From positions 434,001 through 498,000 of the forward strand of contig JAPNXP010000012.1 in NCBI GenBank assembly GCA_028753945.1: a stretch of 64,000 nt of DNA, given 5' to 3'. The translations under genes and the position numbers were made by a program. Source of the DNA: Hexactinellida sp. DTS-2022 (lineage: Eukaryota; Porifera; Hexactinellida). Below are positions 30,555 through 41,872 of the stretch, piece after piece. The number at the start of each line of letters is the position of its first letter. Within the stretch, counting starts at the first letter, position 1. A model generated the notes under the pieces. It did not search any database and had not been told where the DNA came from. It saw only the letters and a list, made by a program, of their open reading frames with translations.

Positions 30555-33500
30555 GCTGTTGTTGTTGTTGTTGTTGTCTGTGTTCTGTGTAGTGCTGAGC
30601 TTCCTGCAGCTGGGGGTGGTAGGGGAGTCTCTGGTCTTGCGGGGCCTGCTCACCATGGATGTGGGCGGGAGGGAAGCCGCCGTGTTTCTGTACCTCATGG
30701 TACTGCTCGTTTGGGTTAGGGGGGTAGCGATCCGACTCTTGGTTGTAAGCGGGATGTCGCTCTACAGGATCTTCGTGCCCATGGTGTGGTTGAGTAGTCT
30801 GCCAGTGTTGATTGTAGCCTTCGTAACCAACAGGTTGAGTGGGGTTAGGCATTTCGTGCTTCTGTTTGTATTGTGGATCTCTGGCGAATTGTTGCCAATA
30901 GTCCGCTGGGGCGTTGGGGTAGCCTTGGCCTTCTTGATGCTGGTAGGCTTGGGGTGGCATTTGGCCTGGAACAAATTGTCCCGGTTGCAATTGATGCTCG
31001 CTTTGTTCTGTTGGCTCTTGACTGTAATATGGGTAATTCTGATTCCGGTGGTATTGATCCAAGTCTGGATTTGCGTCTGAATTGGATGCGGTGTAGGTTC
31101 GTTGTGTGTGAGGGTGCGGCCTTGCACCCTGCGGATCCGAATAGGGATCTGCTTGTCTCTCTGTACCTGGGAAAGCACTGTAAGAGGATTGAGGAGGGTT
31201 GTTGTACCCGAACTGATCTTGAAATGGAGCTCCGAAGTCGGTGTGGAATTTCTGAGTACTTTCTGTTGTGATCTGGACATCTTTAATCGGTTTCTTATTA
31301 AAATGTAGGTTAGAGAGAGCATCTTCTATAATGGGATCATCCATTGACTTTTTCAGTATTTCTCCGAGTCCTGGGAAGATATGATCGCCACTCTTTGAGC
31401 CAAGTCCGAAGTTGAAGGAAGATTCGCTCTCCGCTTTGTCGTAGGGAATCATGTACGAATCCTTTTTGGGAGTATCGGTTTCCGTTATCGGCTTGTAGAG
31501 CCCGCTGGGGTTGAACGGTTTCGACGCAAAGTTGTCAGTAGCAGAGACAGCAGCGAGGTCAGGCAATGGCTTAGACGTGCTTGAGGAGAAAGGAAGATCG
31601 GTTTTGGAATGAATTGAGGAGAACGGAAGAGGCGCACTCGGATTTGTCAAAGAACTTGAATAATCTGGTTTCGTCGAATTTGCCTTCTGATCAGTGTTCC
31701 TAAAGATTATGTTTAGTAGATCATACAATGTAAAGAGACCAGTTGCTGTATATATCAACCTACCTAGCCTCGACTTCAGTCTCGCTACTGGCTCTCTTAG
31801 CAGCCGAAGTACTCTGCGGAGATTCATTGGGTTTGTTAGTGACTATCATAGCTAGGAGCGTATCTGTCTTGAAGGAAGAGAGACCTGGTCCCTGTAGAGC
31901 TGAGAGGAGAGCGGGAACAGAATCACCTTTTGTAAACGGCAGCAAATAGAGATCTCTAACAGTAGCAGTGCAGCCGCCAGCCACCCCGCAGCGCTGGCGT
32001 TTGTGGAAGTAATTGAATAGAGTTGTGAAACTAGCTTCCTCCTCGCCCGATTGAGGGACCAATCTGAGAACCACGAGTCCTTTGGTAGTGGAAGATATTA
32101 TTTTCTTCAAATAGTCCCAGACCATAGAGTACACTATCCTTCCATGAACCTACACAAATCCAATTCAATTTTGTATAAAACTCTATTGGTAGAATGCTAT
32201 GGTTAGTCATACCTGGACATTTGAAGGGAGTATCTTGTCTATCTCAGGAAAGTAGGGTCCGTACGCTAGATACCCGTTAGTAGTGCATTTAGCGAGGTTA
32301 GGCATGCTGATGCTGCCTTTCCAAACTACCTTATCGACCTCTGAATGCTCATCGCTGTCAGAGAGGGTGGGACTGAATTTGGGTGGAGGGATGTCTACAT
32401 CCGTTGTCATTAGCGGAATAATAACAGCCTCGCTCGATTTGTTTGCGTGAGATTTTGACTTTTTAGTCTCGTAATTTCCTTGTTTGCTCTTGTCCTCAAA
32501 TACATACTTTGATGGATTCTATGATGATAGAGGAAGATTAAATATTGATGTAGTAAAAGTTATTCGTTAGTATTTTTAAAATTTCATACAAATGTAGTAA
32601 AATGAATTTGGTAGCAATTGGATGAAGCGTGATGCGCGCTGTGCAAGAATGTTTCTCTCGAGTGAATATAAATTATATAAATTTCAGGGTATAGTAACAA
32701 TTCTGTTTCTCAATACTATAACTAAATGTTGTATGTAGTTGTATGTAGGTAAAATAGTTAAAATATGGCTAATAATTCTGAATTGTAGGAACCAGGAATT
32801 GTTGGTTTGTTGGCATTGGTTGTATAATTTATAAATTGAAGCTACAGTTTATTTTAGACTTTACTACCAAGAATATAGTGGATGCCAGATATAACAACAC
32901 CTTTGGGAACTGCATATAGTGTTCTTATAACTGGGATAAATTATACAGGGTATATGGAAACCGTTTTCCAATATAATGTTCTTATATCCGGCATCTACTA
33001 TAGTACAATTAATCGTGGGTAACAGCAAAATAATTATATTTTCAGTGTTAATTAGTTATTTTTAAATGATATTGTAAGAACTGTTTGCTTTTCAAAGAGA
33101 GAATTTAATCTTCTTTGCGAATATTCCCATCCCATCCTTCCCATCCAATAGTAGACTCCCTATAAACAACATGCATGCTGTATTGATGCACTCTATGGAA
33201 AGCCTCCAGCATTGGTAGCATCGGGTGCTTATATATAGGTCCTGATTACAGTTATTGTTAGCAATGTTCTTATGATACCAGAGTTGGAATTTGGATTTCC
33301 TAAACGAAAGAATATCCAAATTGCGCGCATCTAGGTGCGCTCCAACATAAACCTGATTACATATATCGAATACTTGTCGCTCGTGGCATAATTGTCTATT
33401 TTAGTACTTTATAATGCAAATATATTTATCAGCATTTGAGAACATCTTCAATGCTGAGTTTAGTATAATGTAAAATGGCTTATCTGAATTAATTGAATTC

Positions 33501-36500
33501 AGTTACTAAAGCATTCAACCAGCAACAATGACAAAAGCTTTCATATAACGAATAGACAACTCCTGTTAACCATTACAATTTTTGAGTACTACTTTATAAT
33601 ACAGTAGAACCTGTCTAATCCTACACCCGTTGGGGTATGGAAAAAATATCGGAGTTGCAAACTGTCGTTTATGCAGGCTCTAATGCATAGTCCGACGCTC
33701 TTTGGGATAAGAAAAAGTGTCGGTTCTGCTCAATTCAGGATTATAGAGGGTCGGATTATGCAGGTTCTACTGTATTATTATCATTATCTGAAATGCTGAA
33801 ATGTGTTTGAGATTAAAATCGTCCAACTTGCTTCTTGAGAAGAGCAGAAGAGGCATCTCACATCCGTTTACAGTCAATTAGATATTAATTAATTAATTAA
33901 TTAAATATAAAATAGGTCAGAAATATTCATAGTGAAATATTTGACCTTTTTCAATTTTGTAATATTTTAGTTTGACTATTTTAAAATTATATTAAAGTTT
34001 GCAAATTTACGAAATTATAATAATTGCTTTCACCTGACTCTTTTGCTGATTGTTTGTATTCTTTCTCGTGATTTCTCCACTACTATAGTCAACACTACTT
34101 TGTTGTTTATCAAGAGTTTTACTATGAGTTGCTGAAATATCAGAATTAGAACTATTTTTTGCTTCTTTCCCACTGTTTGCTTCTTCAGGCGCCAGCTGTT
34201 CCGTTGACATTTGTACTAATTTCTCTGGTGGGGTCTCTCCCGAGACAACCCTTTGGTACAGACCAACGTTTTTAGAATCTCTCAAACTGAAACTTAAACT
34301 CCTGTATCTGGATAGAGAAGAAGGACAAATAACAGCAGTATCACTGCTCTACAGGGTACATTTAAATATATTTGATAATAGTAGGAATCTGCGACATCTC
34401 AACGTTAACAATGTACTATTAGGGTTACCTCATTTATCTCGGTATTTATCAATATACATATTGAGGATATAATTGAATGTAAGTGTAATAATGTATCGTA
34501 ATATGAAAATTGCATTTAGTTACAAATAAATTTTTGGGGATCACAGAGGTGTAAAGTATTGTAATCTGAATATGGCTTTTAGTTAAATTTAAATGTCATT
34601 AGATATGTGTTGTTTAGTGGCATTTAGAACTTTTTTAGCAAGAAACTTTTTGAATTTGTGTCGCCTACAAATAAAATCCTCAATATTAATAATAATAATA
34701 CTTTTTGCAGTAAACAACTTATTTGTTTACATAAGTTGATTTAAACTCGCTAAATTAATTCAGTGTCAGAAGTATAAATAGCGTTTTAAAGCGATGAAGT
34801 TACTTGCAACAACAACATTTGCATATTCAATCTTGAAATGGCGTCTCCAGTCAAAATAAAGAGCGAAATAGGGATAACTTCTTAATTAATTAATTAAGAA
34901 TCCTGCAATCTCAAAGCAGATTTGGAGGTTAGGAAGAATGAGATAAAAGGAGATTTAAAGTCGCACATCGAGTATTGGAAGAACGCGAGAATTAACTTTT
35001 GAAGCAACTAGATGACTGCTACGATATAATATCTCAGAAATTAATCTTAGTTCCCCCAAACCAAGTGATAAACAGTCTTTTCGTAGATTAAAGTCCCCTA
35101 AAACGAGCAAAACACCACCAGTTACAGAACCGATTGAAGAACTGGAAAAATCACAGTTATCTAAAATCAAAATCCCATTTTATCAAATTGAATGGGACAT
35201 CACACGCCTTCAAGATCTTACAAAAGAAATTTGTTAATTACTAAAATAAGCAACGAGTATGCCACTCGTTTTTGTGCACAAAATTTTGAAGAAAATAAGA
35301 ATTTAATAACGAGTGCTACAAACCATCCAGAGGGAGTAGCCGTTTCCATAAGCGACTTGAAAATATATGTCGCTGACTACGGAAACAATCGAAGCAGACC
35401 AAAACACAAATCAGATAATCCAAGAAATCTCGGCGATAGAAATAAGATGTCCACAGTACTTGTGTGTGAATGAAGATTTTTTCTATGTAAGTTGCAAGGA
35501 ATTATCCAAGAGCACGAGACGCTCCTTTTGGAGCAATATTTTTGGAAAATTTTAATTTAGGAGCGCGAAAATTTGGAATCCTCTCCTATACCGTAACGTT
35601 AATTTGTGATTTAGGCGATGGAAATTGGATCAGATCATGATTAGGAGCGTAATTACAAATGGCTGTATAATACTCTGGTAAGTTGTTATGAGAATAATCA
35701 CTTAGTTAAATAGACCGGTTAAAAGGATCCGTTACCACATCTGTAGCCACCAAACAACAGATAACTGGTGTGACTGTTGACAGCAAGGGTAGGTTATACA
35801 CCTGCGAGGTTAATAAGCGTTTAATCTCAGTCAGGACACTGGAACTGGAGATAATCAGATCTTTCCATTTGAATAGTAGATACATCTGGCCGTATACAGC
35901 CACGTGAGGTATTAAAATACAAGAAGACAAGCTTTACGTTCTGTTTGAAAACGCTCCATTCCCTGTTCAGGTATTCGACCTTGAAGGAGGCTTACTTAGG
36001 AAGTATAGGCGAGAATTGCTTAGATCAAAGTTGTCATTTTAGTTTAGATTCAAATGGTAATATCGCTGTTAGTGGATATCAAATGGGGCGAATCAAAGTG
36101 TTCACAAATAAAGGAGAGTTAATGCATTCAATCAGAAATCTCAAGTTTCCAACAGGAGTTGGATTCGGGTCAATGGAAGGATTGCGTTTTGCAAAAACCA
36201 AGTTCTTTATCTGCTCTAATTATATAATAATTGTAAACTATGTTTATTGTTCTTCTCTAATTATTGACTGTTCTTTCTACCGGAATGAATTGATCTGTAT
36301 TTATTATGTACATAAGTCTAGCATTTGTAAGGAACATTTTTCTGATATAATGTTCCTCATTTTGAAAGGTCACTTTCCCCAACAACTATAATTCACCTTT
36401 TTGTAGGTTGCATCAAGTTTTTAGAATTAATTAAAAATGCTCCAATAAATCAGCGGCCGTATCCTTTCATGTAGAATCCCATACATTGTTAATGATAATG

Positions 36501-39500
36501 TTTGGGTTTGAACTTTGAAGTTAAAAGAAGCAATTTAATGTTCAATAGAAGAGGAGGAGCTTAATCAAAATTATTAATTGAAATAATCTATGGATTGGGT
36601 TTAATTAATTAATTAAGTCTTTAAGTTATCTCATCCAAAGCAGCCATTTGTCAATTATTAAGCTTCGTTCTAAGGAAAATTATGTAATATATGATGGGTT
36701 AAGAATTAGAACTTAAAATTACTTAATATGTTGTACAACGTCTAGAATTTATATGTATTTATTTAAATATCTATATGGATGCGTGGTTACTATTTTTAGA
36801 AATTATTTGATTTAATTTGGCAAGTAAAAGAAGAGAATGAAGTGACTTTATGCAGGAATATTTGCATAGTTCATATTGTCACAGCCATGCACGAGAAAAT
36901 CAACATTTGTCAGTCTGTTGGATATATTGATGTATAACGATTGGCGCTTTGCTTACAAGCCAAATCACCATAATTGTCGAGGACTGGGAATGTAATTAAT
37001 TAATGATAATAAAATCAACCAATTAATTATCGAAATCTTACATCGTTTATTTAAAAATCTTTCAGAAGTCAGGTTGATGTATCTCAATTGTTTAATTTGG
37101 TATTAAAGTCTATGTTATAGAAGTATTATAAAGCGTATATGTATTTGACGGAGGTTATTCAAACTAATGAGATATAATACCGGTAATATAGTCTAAGATA
37201 AGCTTTCCCGTAAAGTTTATTTTAAATTTGAGTTAAATAGTCAAATAAAATATGTTAGAGAGAAAGTTGAATAGTTGTTATTGATTTATAACCAGCTAAT
37301 TTGTAGTATTTAGTTCTTTTGAGAATGATTGTCAATAATTGAGGACATAATTCATTAGAACTGGAACTACATCCAAGGTATCATAAGGCCGGTAAGGGTG
37401 GATAAGACAGTTATAGTTAAGTATATTGACTTACTATAATCCATTGGATATAATTACTACTACAGTGAACTCCCGTTATAACCTAGTCGGATATAACGAA
37501 ATACCTGCCTATAACGAAATGGATATTTCCCCCCAGAGCACTAAATGAATGAATTATTATCCGCTTATAACGAATATCCGGATATAACGAAGGAATTTAC
37601 AGGTCCCACGCACTTCGTTATAACGAGAGTTCACTGTAGTTAGATTCTTAAAGTTTACCCAGCTATTCTCGAGTACTATCTAGCCCTCCTATTCCCTATG
37701 GGAAACTGAACCGTTAATAACTACCTATTCTTGTAGCGGGTAGAAATGCTCTGATCGAGCCCATACAGCTGAGCCTCTATCTGGTTAGCAACTTTCGGAA
37801 TCGAATCGGCGTACTTAGCGTAGTCTGGCGAGCTGTCAACGCGAGACTGAAGAATATCGGTCAGCTGTTTGCGAGCCTTTCCTCTGACGATCTCTTCGTG
37901 GTTGGAAACTGGTATTTCCAATTTAATCTCAGATTTGGTTGCAGAAAAGGAAGATTCTTGAGATTGTCTAAACAATAATTAAATATATTTATCCAGAATT
38001 GCAGGAATTATAATATAAAAATATGGCATTACACATTGCCATATTTAACCACCCATAAATGTACAGATATATTTACATTGGAACCGAGCTCTGCAAAGGA
38101 ACGCCTCTATAAATAGTTTTTGAGTTTACTTATCCACATATCATCGGCGTTTGTATTAAAAAACGGGGAAACGGTTAAACCTCGCTACTTTCTACCGAAT
38201 GTTTTTTTATGTTTATAAAAAACACCATCGGTAGAAAGTAGCGAGGTTATTTAATACAAACGCCGATGATCGGTGGATAAGTAAATTCATAGTTTTTAGT
38301 TCCCAATGAGTGTTCCTTTAGAGAAAGTCTCACAGTTATTATACTCTTTATCCCAACTAGGTTCAAGTAATAAATCACTGCACTTATTCCTATAGGGTAT
38401 ACCTAGGTTGAGGTTTGATAGGCACATGAGTGGAGTGAGCTTTCAACCAAGCAGCTAGTCCCCCTAGCGTAGGCGCAGACACACCAGTCAGGATTTTCAT
38501 GTTAGACTTGTCAAGTAGAGTCACCCGCTCAGAATCAGCTGATGGGAGACCCTTGATTTGATAGAACGACTTGAGATTGCTGACCGTCACTTCAATGCAG
38601 GCGTTCGAACAGAAATGGTGATTCTGGTTAGTCAGTCTCTTTTGGCAAGATTTGAGGTAACAGCGCTTTCCTATACAATATAAAGTTCGTATTAATATTT
38701 CGCTTAATAATATTACAGCGGCTATGCCAGTTCATATTGATGGACTCAATACCTTCTTTGGTTGGTAGAAACTTTTTGGGTATTTTCAATACAGGGACCT
38801 TAGGTTCCAGCTTGTTTTGACTCCGAGTCGCGATATGCGATCTAACAACCTCTGTCGGTTTGCTTTGGCTCCTAAATACAGAGTATATTATTTACAAATT
38901 AATGAGAAGGAGAGTGATATCTTACTTATTAGGCGTGACAGCGATCTCATTGCACACAGGACACAGCCATATGTGTCTCTCTCGTGCCATCTCCTCTCCC
39001 TGCTCCTGGCTGATGCCCACGCACTCGCAGTGGAACCATTTGTCGCACTTATCACACACCAGTATAAACCTAATACAAATGTACCTGTAAATTAATGTTT
39101 CCAAATTATGTGTATAGAGCAAACAAATCCCCCAATTTATGTGTCTTTGCTCGTTTGTTTGTCAGATTTTATAATTCCCTTACCTGTCCAGCTGTGGTTG
39201 GTTGCATACGCAATCCAGAACTCCCGCTCCTTTCTCTCCTTTCTTTGCAGTAACTGTGTTAGAGACTTTAGTTGTCTTTATCAGAGTCGGGCCAGAGAAC
39301 TGAGGTAATAGTTTTGAATTTCTCTTCGGTGAGAGTAGCTCCTCGTTGTTAGAGAATATCTCCATTCCCGGGCTATTGAGCTCCAGGATTGAGTCGGAAG
39401 GGAAGGAGGGGGCGGTTAGTCCCTCGCCTGTGTTTCCGAAGTCTACCATCAGATCCGAGAAGAGCGACGAGTCGCCGAGATTCTCCTGGACAACTGAGGA

Positions 39501-39742
39501 GTCCTGTTCGTCATAATGGAGATTCCAATCGAGTAGAAAAGTCCCCTTTAGAAACCACCATATAAAGTATCCACAATTATTAGATAGATATGCATTACCT
39601 TTGAATCTGTGTTCGCCAGTTCGGATTCCTCGCCGGGCACCTGAATAGCCGAGCTGGCCCCAGACGGGTTGTGTAGGAAGTCGTCCGCGTCCGGGAGCCC
39701 TAGGTCAGGGCCTGTGTAGAAGGGGGGGCTCGATCTGCTCAT
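28774..39742 (-). CDS. DIDO1/PHF3-family PHD-TFIIS-SPOC transcription regulator
   Basis: Family that reads histone H3 tails and docks on RNA polymerase II through the SPOC domain, tuning elongation. Ten exons: 39742-39599, 39545-39184, 39069-38926, 38871-38753, 38671-38403, 37967-37725, 34301-34034, 32518-32213, 32149-31764, 31699-28774; about 1721 aa. PHD finger (CVCNQPQLDR joined to FILVCDKCDKWFHCECVGIS; residues about 158-210); Cys-rich motif (RCYLKSC, FCSNAC); TFIIS central-like domain (GKARKQLTDIL, SLRDSKNVGLYQRVVSGE; about 350-460); SPOC (VWKGSISMPN, LVVLRLVPQ; about 580-720); long disordered tail with polyQ, then R/E/S-rich runs like RRRSRTRSRERE. Exon 5 needs a one-base frame change within the T run at 38640-38644 (A's on the coding strand). 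Reading it straight gives a stop, so an assembly indel or a real lesion is possible. Confidence 0.88.
30517..30580 (-). repeat. PolyQ-encoding (CAA)n tract
   Basis: About twenty uninterrupted glutamine codons, nearly all CAA with one CAG, in the disordered C-terminal half of the DIDO1/PHF3 homologue. On the plus strand it reads as (GTT/TTG)n. It is a length-variable microsatellite candidate. Confidence 0.95.
32876..33002. mobile_element. MITE, family A, DIDO-like intron 7
   Basis: Ends TAGTGGATGCCAGATATAAC and TATATCCGGCATCTACTATA; core nearly the same as the DDX43 intron 9 copy. Confidence 0.85.
33600..33774. mobile_element. MITE, family D, DIDO-like intron 7
   Basis: Ends TACAGTAGAACCTGTCTAAT and GATTATGCAGGTTCTACTGTA-type complement. 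The interior has further inverted GGTCGGATTATGCAGG/CAT stretches. Confidence 0.8.
34838..36205 (+). pseudogene. Decayed NHL-repeat protein relic inside the DIDO-like intron
   Basis: Lies antisense in the 3.4-kb intron 34302-37724. A start-like ATG opens MASPVKIKSEIGIT, then a stop occurs next to a TTAA microsatellite. Matching pieces continue in shifting frames: DLEVRKNEIKGDLKSHIEYW, a KSPKTSKTPPVTEP-like linker, IPFYQIEWDITRLQDLTKE, PEGVAVSISDLKIYVADYGN (an NHL blade), then VTVDSKGRLYTCEVNKRLIS, KLYVLFENAPFPVQVFDLEG and HFSLDSNGNIAVSGYQMGRI. Several frameshifts and stops break it, and a dispersed element (35495-35673) interrupts it. NHL propellers of this layout follow a coiled-coil helix as in TRIM-like proteins. 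No intact copy is in the window. The absence of introns suits a retrocopy or an intronless parent. Confidence 0.8.
35495..35673. repeat. Dispersed repeat H inside the NHL relic
   Basis: Second copy of the element at 19804-19980, same orientation, interrupting the NHL pseudogene. Confidence 0.85.
37461..37638. mobile_element. MITE, family C, DIDO-like large intron
   Basis: Full-length copy: TACAGTGAACTCCCGTTATA and its complement CGTTATAACGAGAGTTCACT then GTA; many internal GATATAACGAA units. Confidence 0.85.
38125..38286. mobile_element. Hairpin MITE, family G, DIDO-like intron 5
   Basis: Inverted repeat of about 75 bp arms, TTTACTTATCCAC ... GTGGATAAGTAAA, with arms sharing CGGCGTTTGTATTAA and AACCTCGCTACTTTCTACCG. 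Only a short central loop separates the arms. Confidence 0.85.
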
Positions 39743-40278
39743 TGAAGTCGTTGAGAATAAAATTAACTAAATCTAAGCTGAAGGCTTATTCGCTGAATAT
39801 AATAATTAGAATCTACGTACTTCTATGACACAATAGCAACCAGAGAATAGTTTATATTCATGGCTTCTAATTGAATGGTGCACAAAGGATTCAGCTTGCG
39901 TAGTTAGTATCCATTGTTCTCTTCCAATAAATAATATAATATTACGTTGTATACTGTTTTATACTATAGCAAGGTTAGTTAGCTCTCCTACTACAATCTA
40001 ATTAGTTATTTTTGAAAATTTAGCGAAAATTTAGCTAGCCAAATAGACTTGTATGCCGTAGGCTAATTAGCAATTACAGTAGAACCTCGTTAGTACGAAC
40101 ACCAAGGGACCGTCAAATGTGTTTGCATTATCCGGAATTCGTATTAAACGGTGTAATTTGTATCAAAAAGGCTTTGAAGGGGATTTTATAGTGTTCGTTC
40201 GTACTAATTCTAATACTGTATCGTACATACGTAGTTTGTAACATAGATAATAATATTAACCTTAGTATTGTAAGCTAA
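39743..40278. promoter_or_regulatory. Divergent intergenic region, DIDO-like and OB-fold gene
   Basis: 536 bp between two outward-facing start codons, so it should hold both promoters. A pogo-like MITE (40075-40220) sits on the side of the plus-strand gene, 58 bp from its ATG. No clear TATA box was identified. Confidence 0.5.
40075..40220. mobile_element. Pogo-like MITE, family B, upstream of OB-fold gene
   Basis: Starts TACAGTAGAACCTCGTTAGT and ends CTAATACTGTA; internal GGCTTTGAAGGGGA is shared with 45527 and 60141 copies. Confidence 0.85.
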
Positions 40279-41405
40279 ATGGCTCTTAAGAACGTCTCGT
40301 TATTTGGATTCAGATCTTACAGACTACCTTACACTGTATTCACACGCACTAACGCGACTAAATCTAAAGCCAGCTCAATAGAAAAGACAAAATTACTTGA
40401 CCAATTCGAGTCGGTTCTTCCAGGTATTTATTCAGCAGAAAACTCTGATATAATTACTGGCTATTCTTCTATGAATGTTGAGATACTGGGAACAGTAACC
40501 AAATTCTTCACAATCCAGGAAGGAACTAAAATCGTATTGCATGTAAATAGTGTTAACGATTTTGGTGAATCTGTCGTACACAAGTGAGTTAATTAATTAC
40601 ATTGTGAACAATTAGTTCGATAACGCGACGAGGCCATTTATTTATTGGGATTACTTATATTTGGCAAAACTTTTCAATATAAAACCAGGCTTCGCAAAGG
40701 TGTTTTTTGTGTGTTAAAAATGACTTAGCTAGTAGTGTCTGAAATTACATTAGAAAATGTGTTGGTAAGGAGCAATTCATTATTTATTTAGGCTGAAAGG
40801 ACTGCCTGAGGGTCCATCTAAACAGGTTATAGAAAAGCTACAACCCGGTAACCTTATCTGGGTACAAGGAAATATTGTTCAGAGAAGATTTGATAAAGAA
40901 GAGGGAGATGAAAAATTTTCTACCTACGCATCGCCAATATCGATTTTTAGTGTGAATTTAATTAACAGATTGTCTTCTAAAATAAGCAATTCGTTTACAT
41001 ATGCTATGGTAACTGGTGTAGTGACAAACAAATATTCGGAAATAGAACAGCCAGGAAGCAGGTATGTAGGACAGATTGATATTTTAACCTGGAGAGAGAT
41101 GCCGAAAAAACTATCTACAGTACAAACCAACAGGTCAGAACTTTTATTATTATTCGATTTCTACTGCTTTTAATTCATATAAATTATATTCTGTTATTAG
41201 GATAATGATAAGCAAAGAAACTTTGAGATGCTTTCCCTTTCTTCCAGGAATTGAAAAAGGAGAGAAATTGTTTGTGAACGGACCATTAGACTACATTGAG
41301 CAACCAAGTTTGAAAGGACTGTTGTTAGTGATAACTGCTAAACAAATAATGAAAATGAATAACATCGGGAAAAGAGAATTCTACCAAGAACAACAAAAAG
41401 ATTAA
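40279..41405 (+). CDS. Putative two-OB-fold protein, possibly mitochondrial
   Basis: Three exons: 40279-40583, 40792-41133, 41201-41405; 283 aa. I do not recognise the family. Two halves each look like an oligonucleotide-binding fold: residues about 68-150 (NVEILGTVTKFFTIQEGTKI, then GNLIWVQGNIVQRRF) and about 180-275 (FTYAMVTGVVTNKY, RYVGQIDILTW, then KLFVNGPLDYIEQPS and LLLVITAKQIM). In SSB-like proteins the first strand is followed by a central strand and an xVxG closing strand, as seen here twice. The N-terminus (ALKNVSLFGFRSYRLPYTVF) is basic and hydroxylated with no acids, as in mitochondrial presequences. A role in single-stranded DNA or RNA binding in mitochondria is inference. Divergent from the DIDO-like gene and convergent with EDEM1. 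Confidence 0.7.
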
Positions 41406-41872
41406 AGTTTAGGATTACTTAGATTGAGTTAGGTTATAAATGGAAAACATTGATTATTCTCTGTAACTTGAACCTATTAATTACTTACAAATTTGAATAT
41501 AATTATATTTAGGAATTCACCCGATTGGTTCGCACCTGGTAATTGTATGTTTATCGCATTTAAATGCCTTTACGAGAAAGCTGATGAGCAATATGTACAA
41601 AACAGTAATGCTAGTATAACGTTTGCATTGAAATACAAGAGCGTTAAGGTTTTGTTGGAGAGTATTTGATGAAAGCTTCAATTTGTCCGAGTCCTTCCCT
41701 TGTTATTGGTAGCTGGAACTCTTTTATTGGTAAGTGAGAGCACTAAATGGTATAAGAGTACTAGAGTAAAGCTAACAACGCAATTGTACAATAATGATAT
41801 TTGTTGTCCATTTTAAGTATAAAAAGTAAAACAAAGCAGAAAATTAACAAAATTTCCATTTCTAATACAATC
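41406..41872. other. Convergent intergenic region, OB-fold gene and EDEM1
   Basis: Both flanking genes end here, so it should contain two 3'UTRs. An acceptor-like ATATTTAG at about 41513 is followed by a short open stretch, but nothing links it to the upstream gene, which already has a stop codon. Confidence 0.5.

Larger units (their letters stand above)
32519..34033 (-). other. Long intron of the DIDO-like gene
   Basis: Intron 7, about 1.5 kb. It contains one family-A MITE (32876-33002), one family-D MITE (33600-33774) and an ATTA-type microsatellite around 33886-33905. The 75-codon minus-strand ORF at 33092-33319 has no recognisable similarity and is probably chance. Confidence 0.7.

Noticed and set aside
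28907-31271. Several plus-strand ORFs of 130-260 codons
   Set aside because: They are antisense to the low-complexity DIDO-like tail. The poly-Leu in one is the reverse of the polyQ codons.
33092-33319. 75-codon minus-strand ORF
   Set aside because: No recognisable motif, AT-rich, inside an intron with several MITEs; probably chance.
41513-41680. Fourth exon of the OB-fold gene
   Set aside because: Exon 3 already ends in a stop, no donor precedes it, and the downstream stretch is soon closed.
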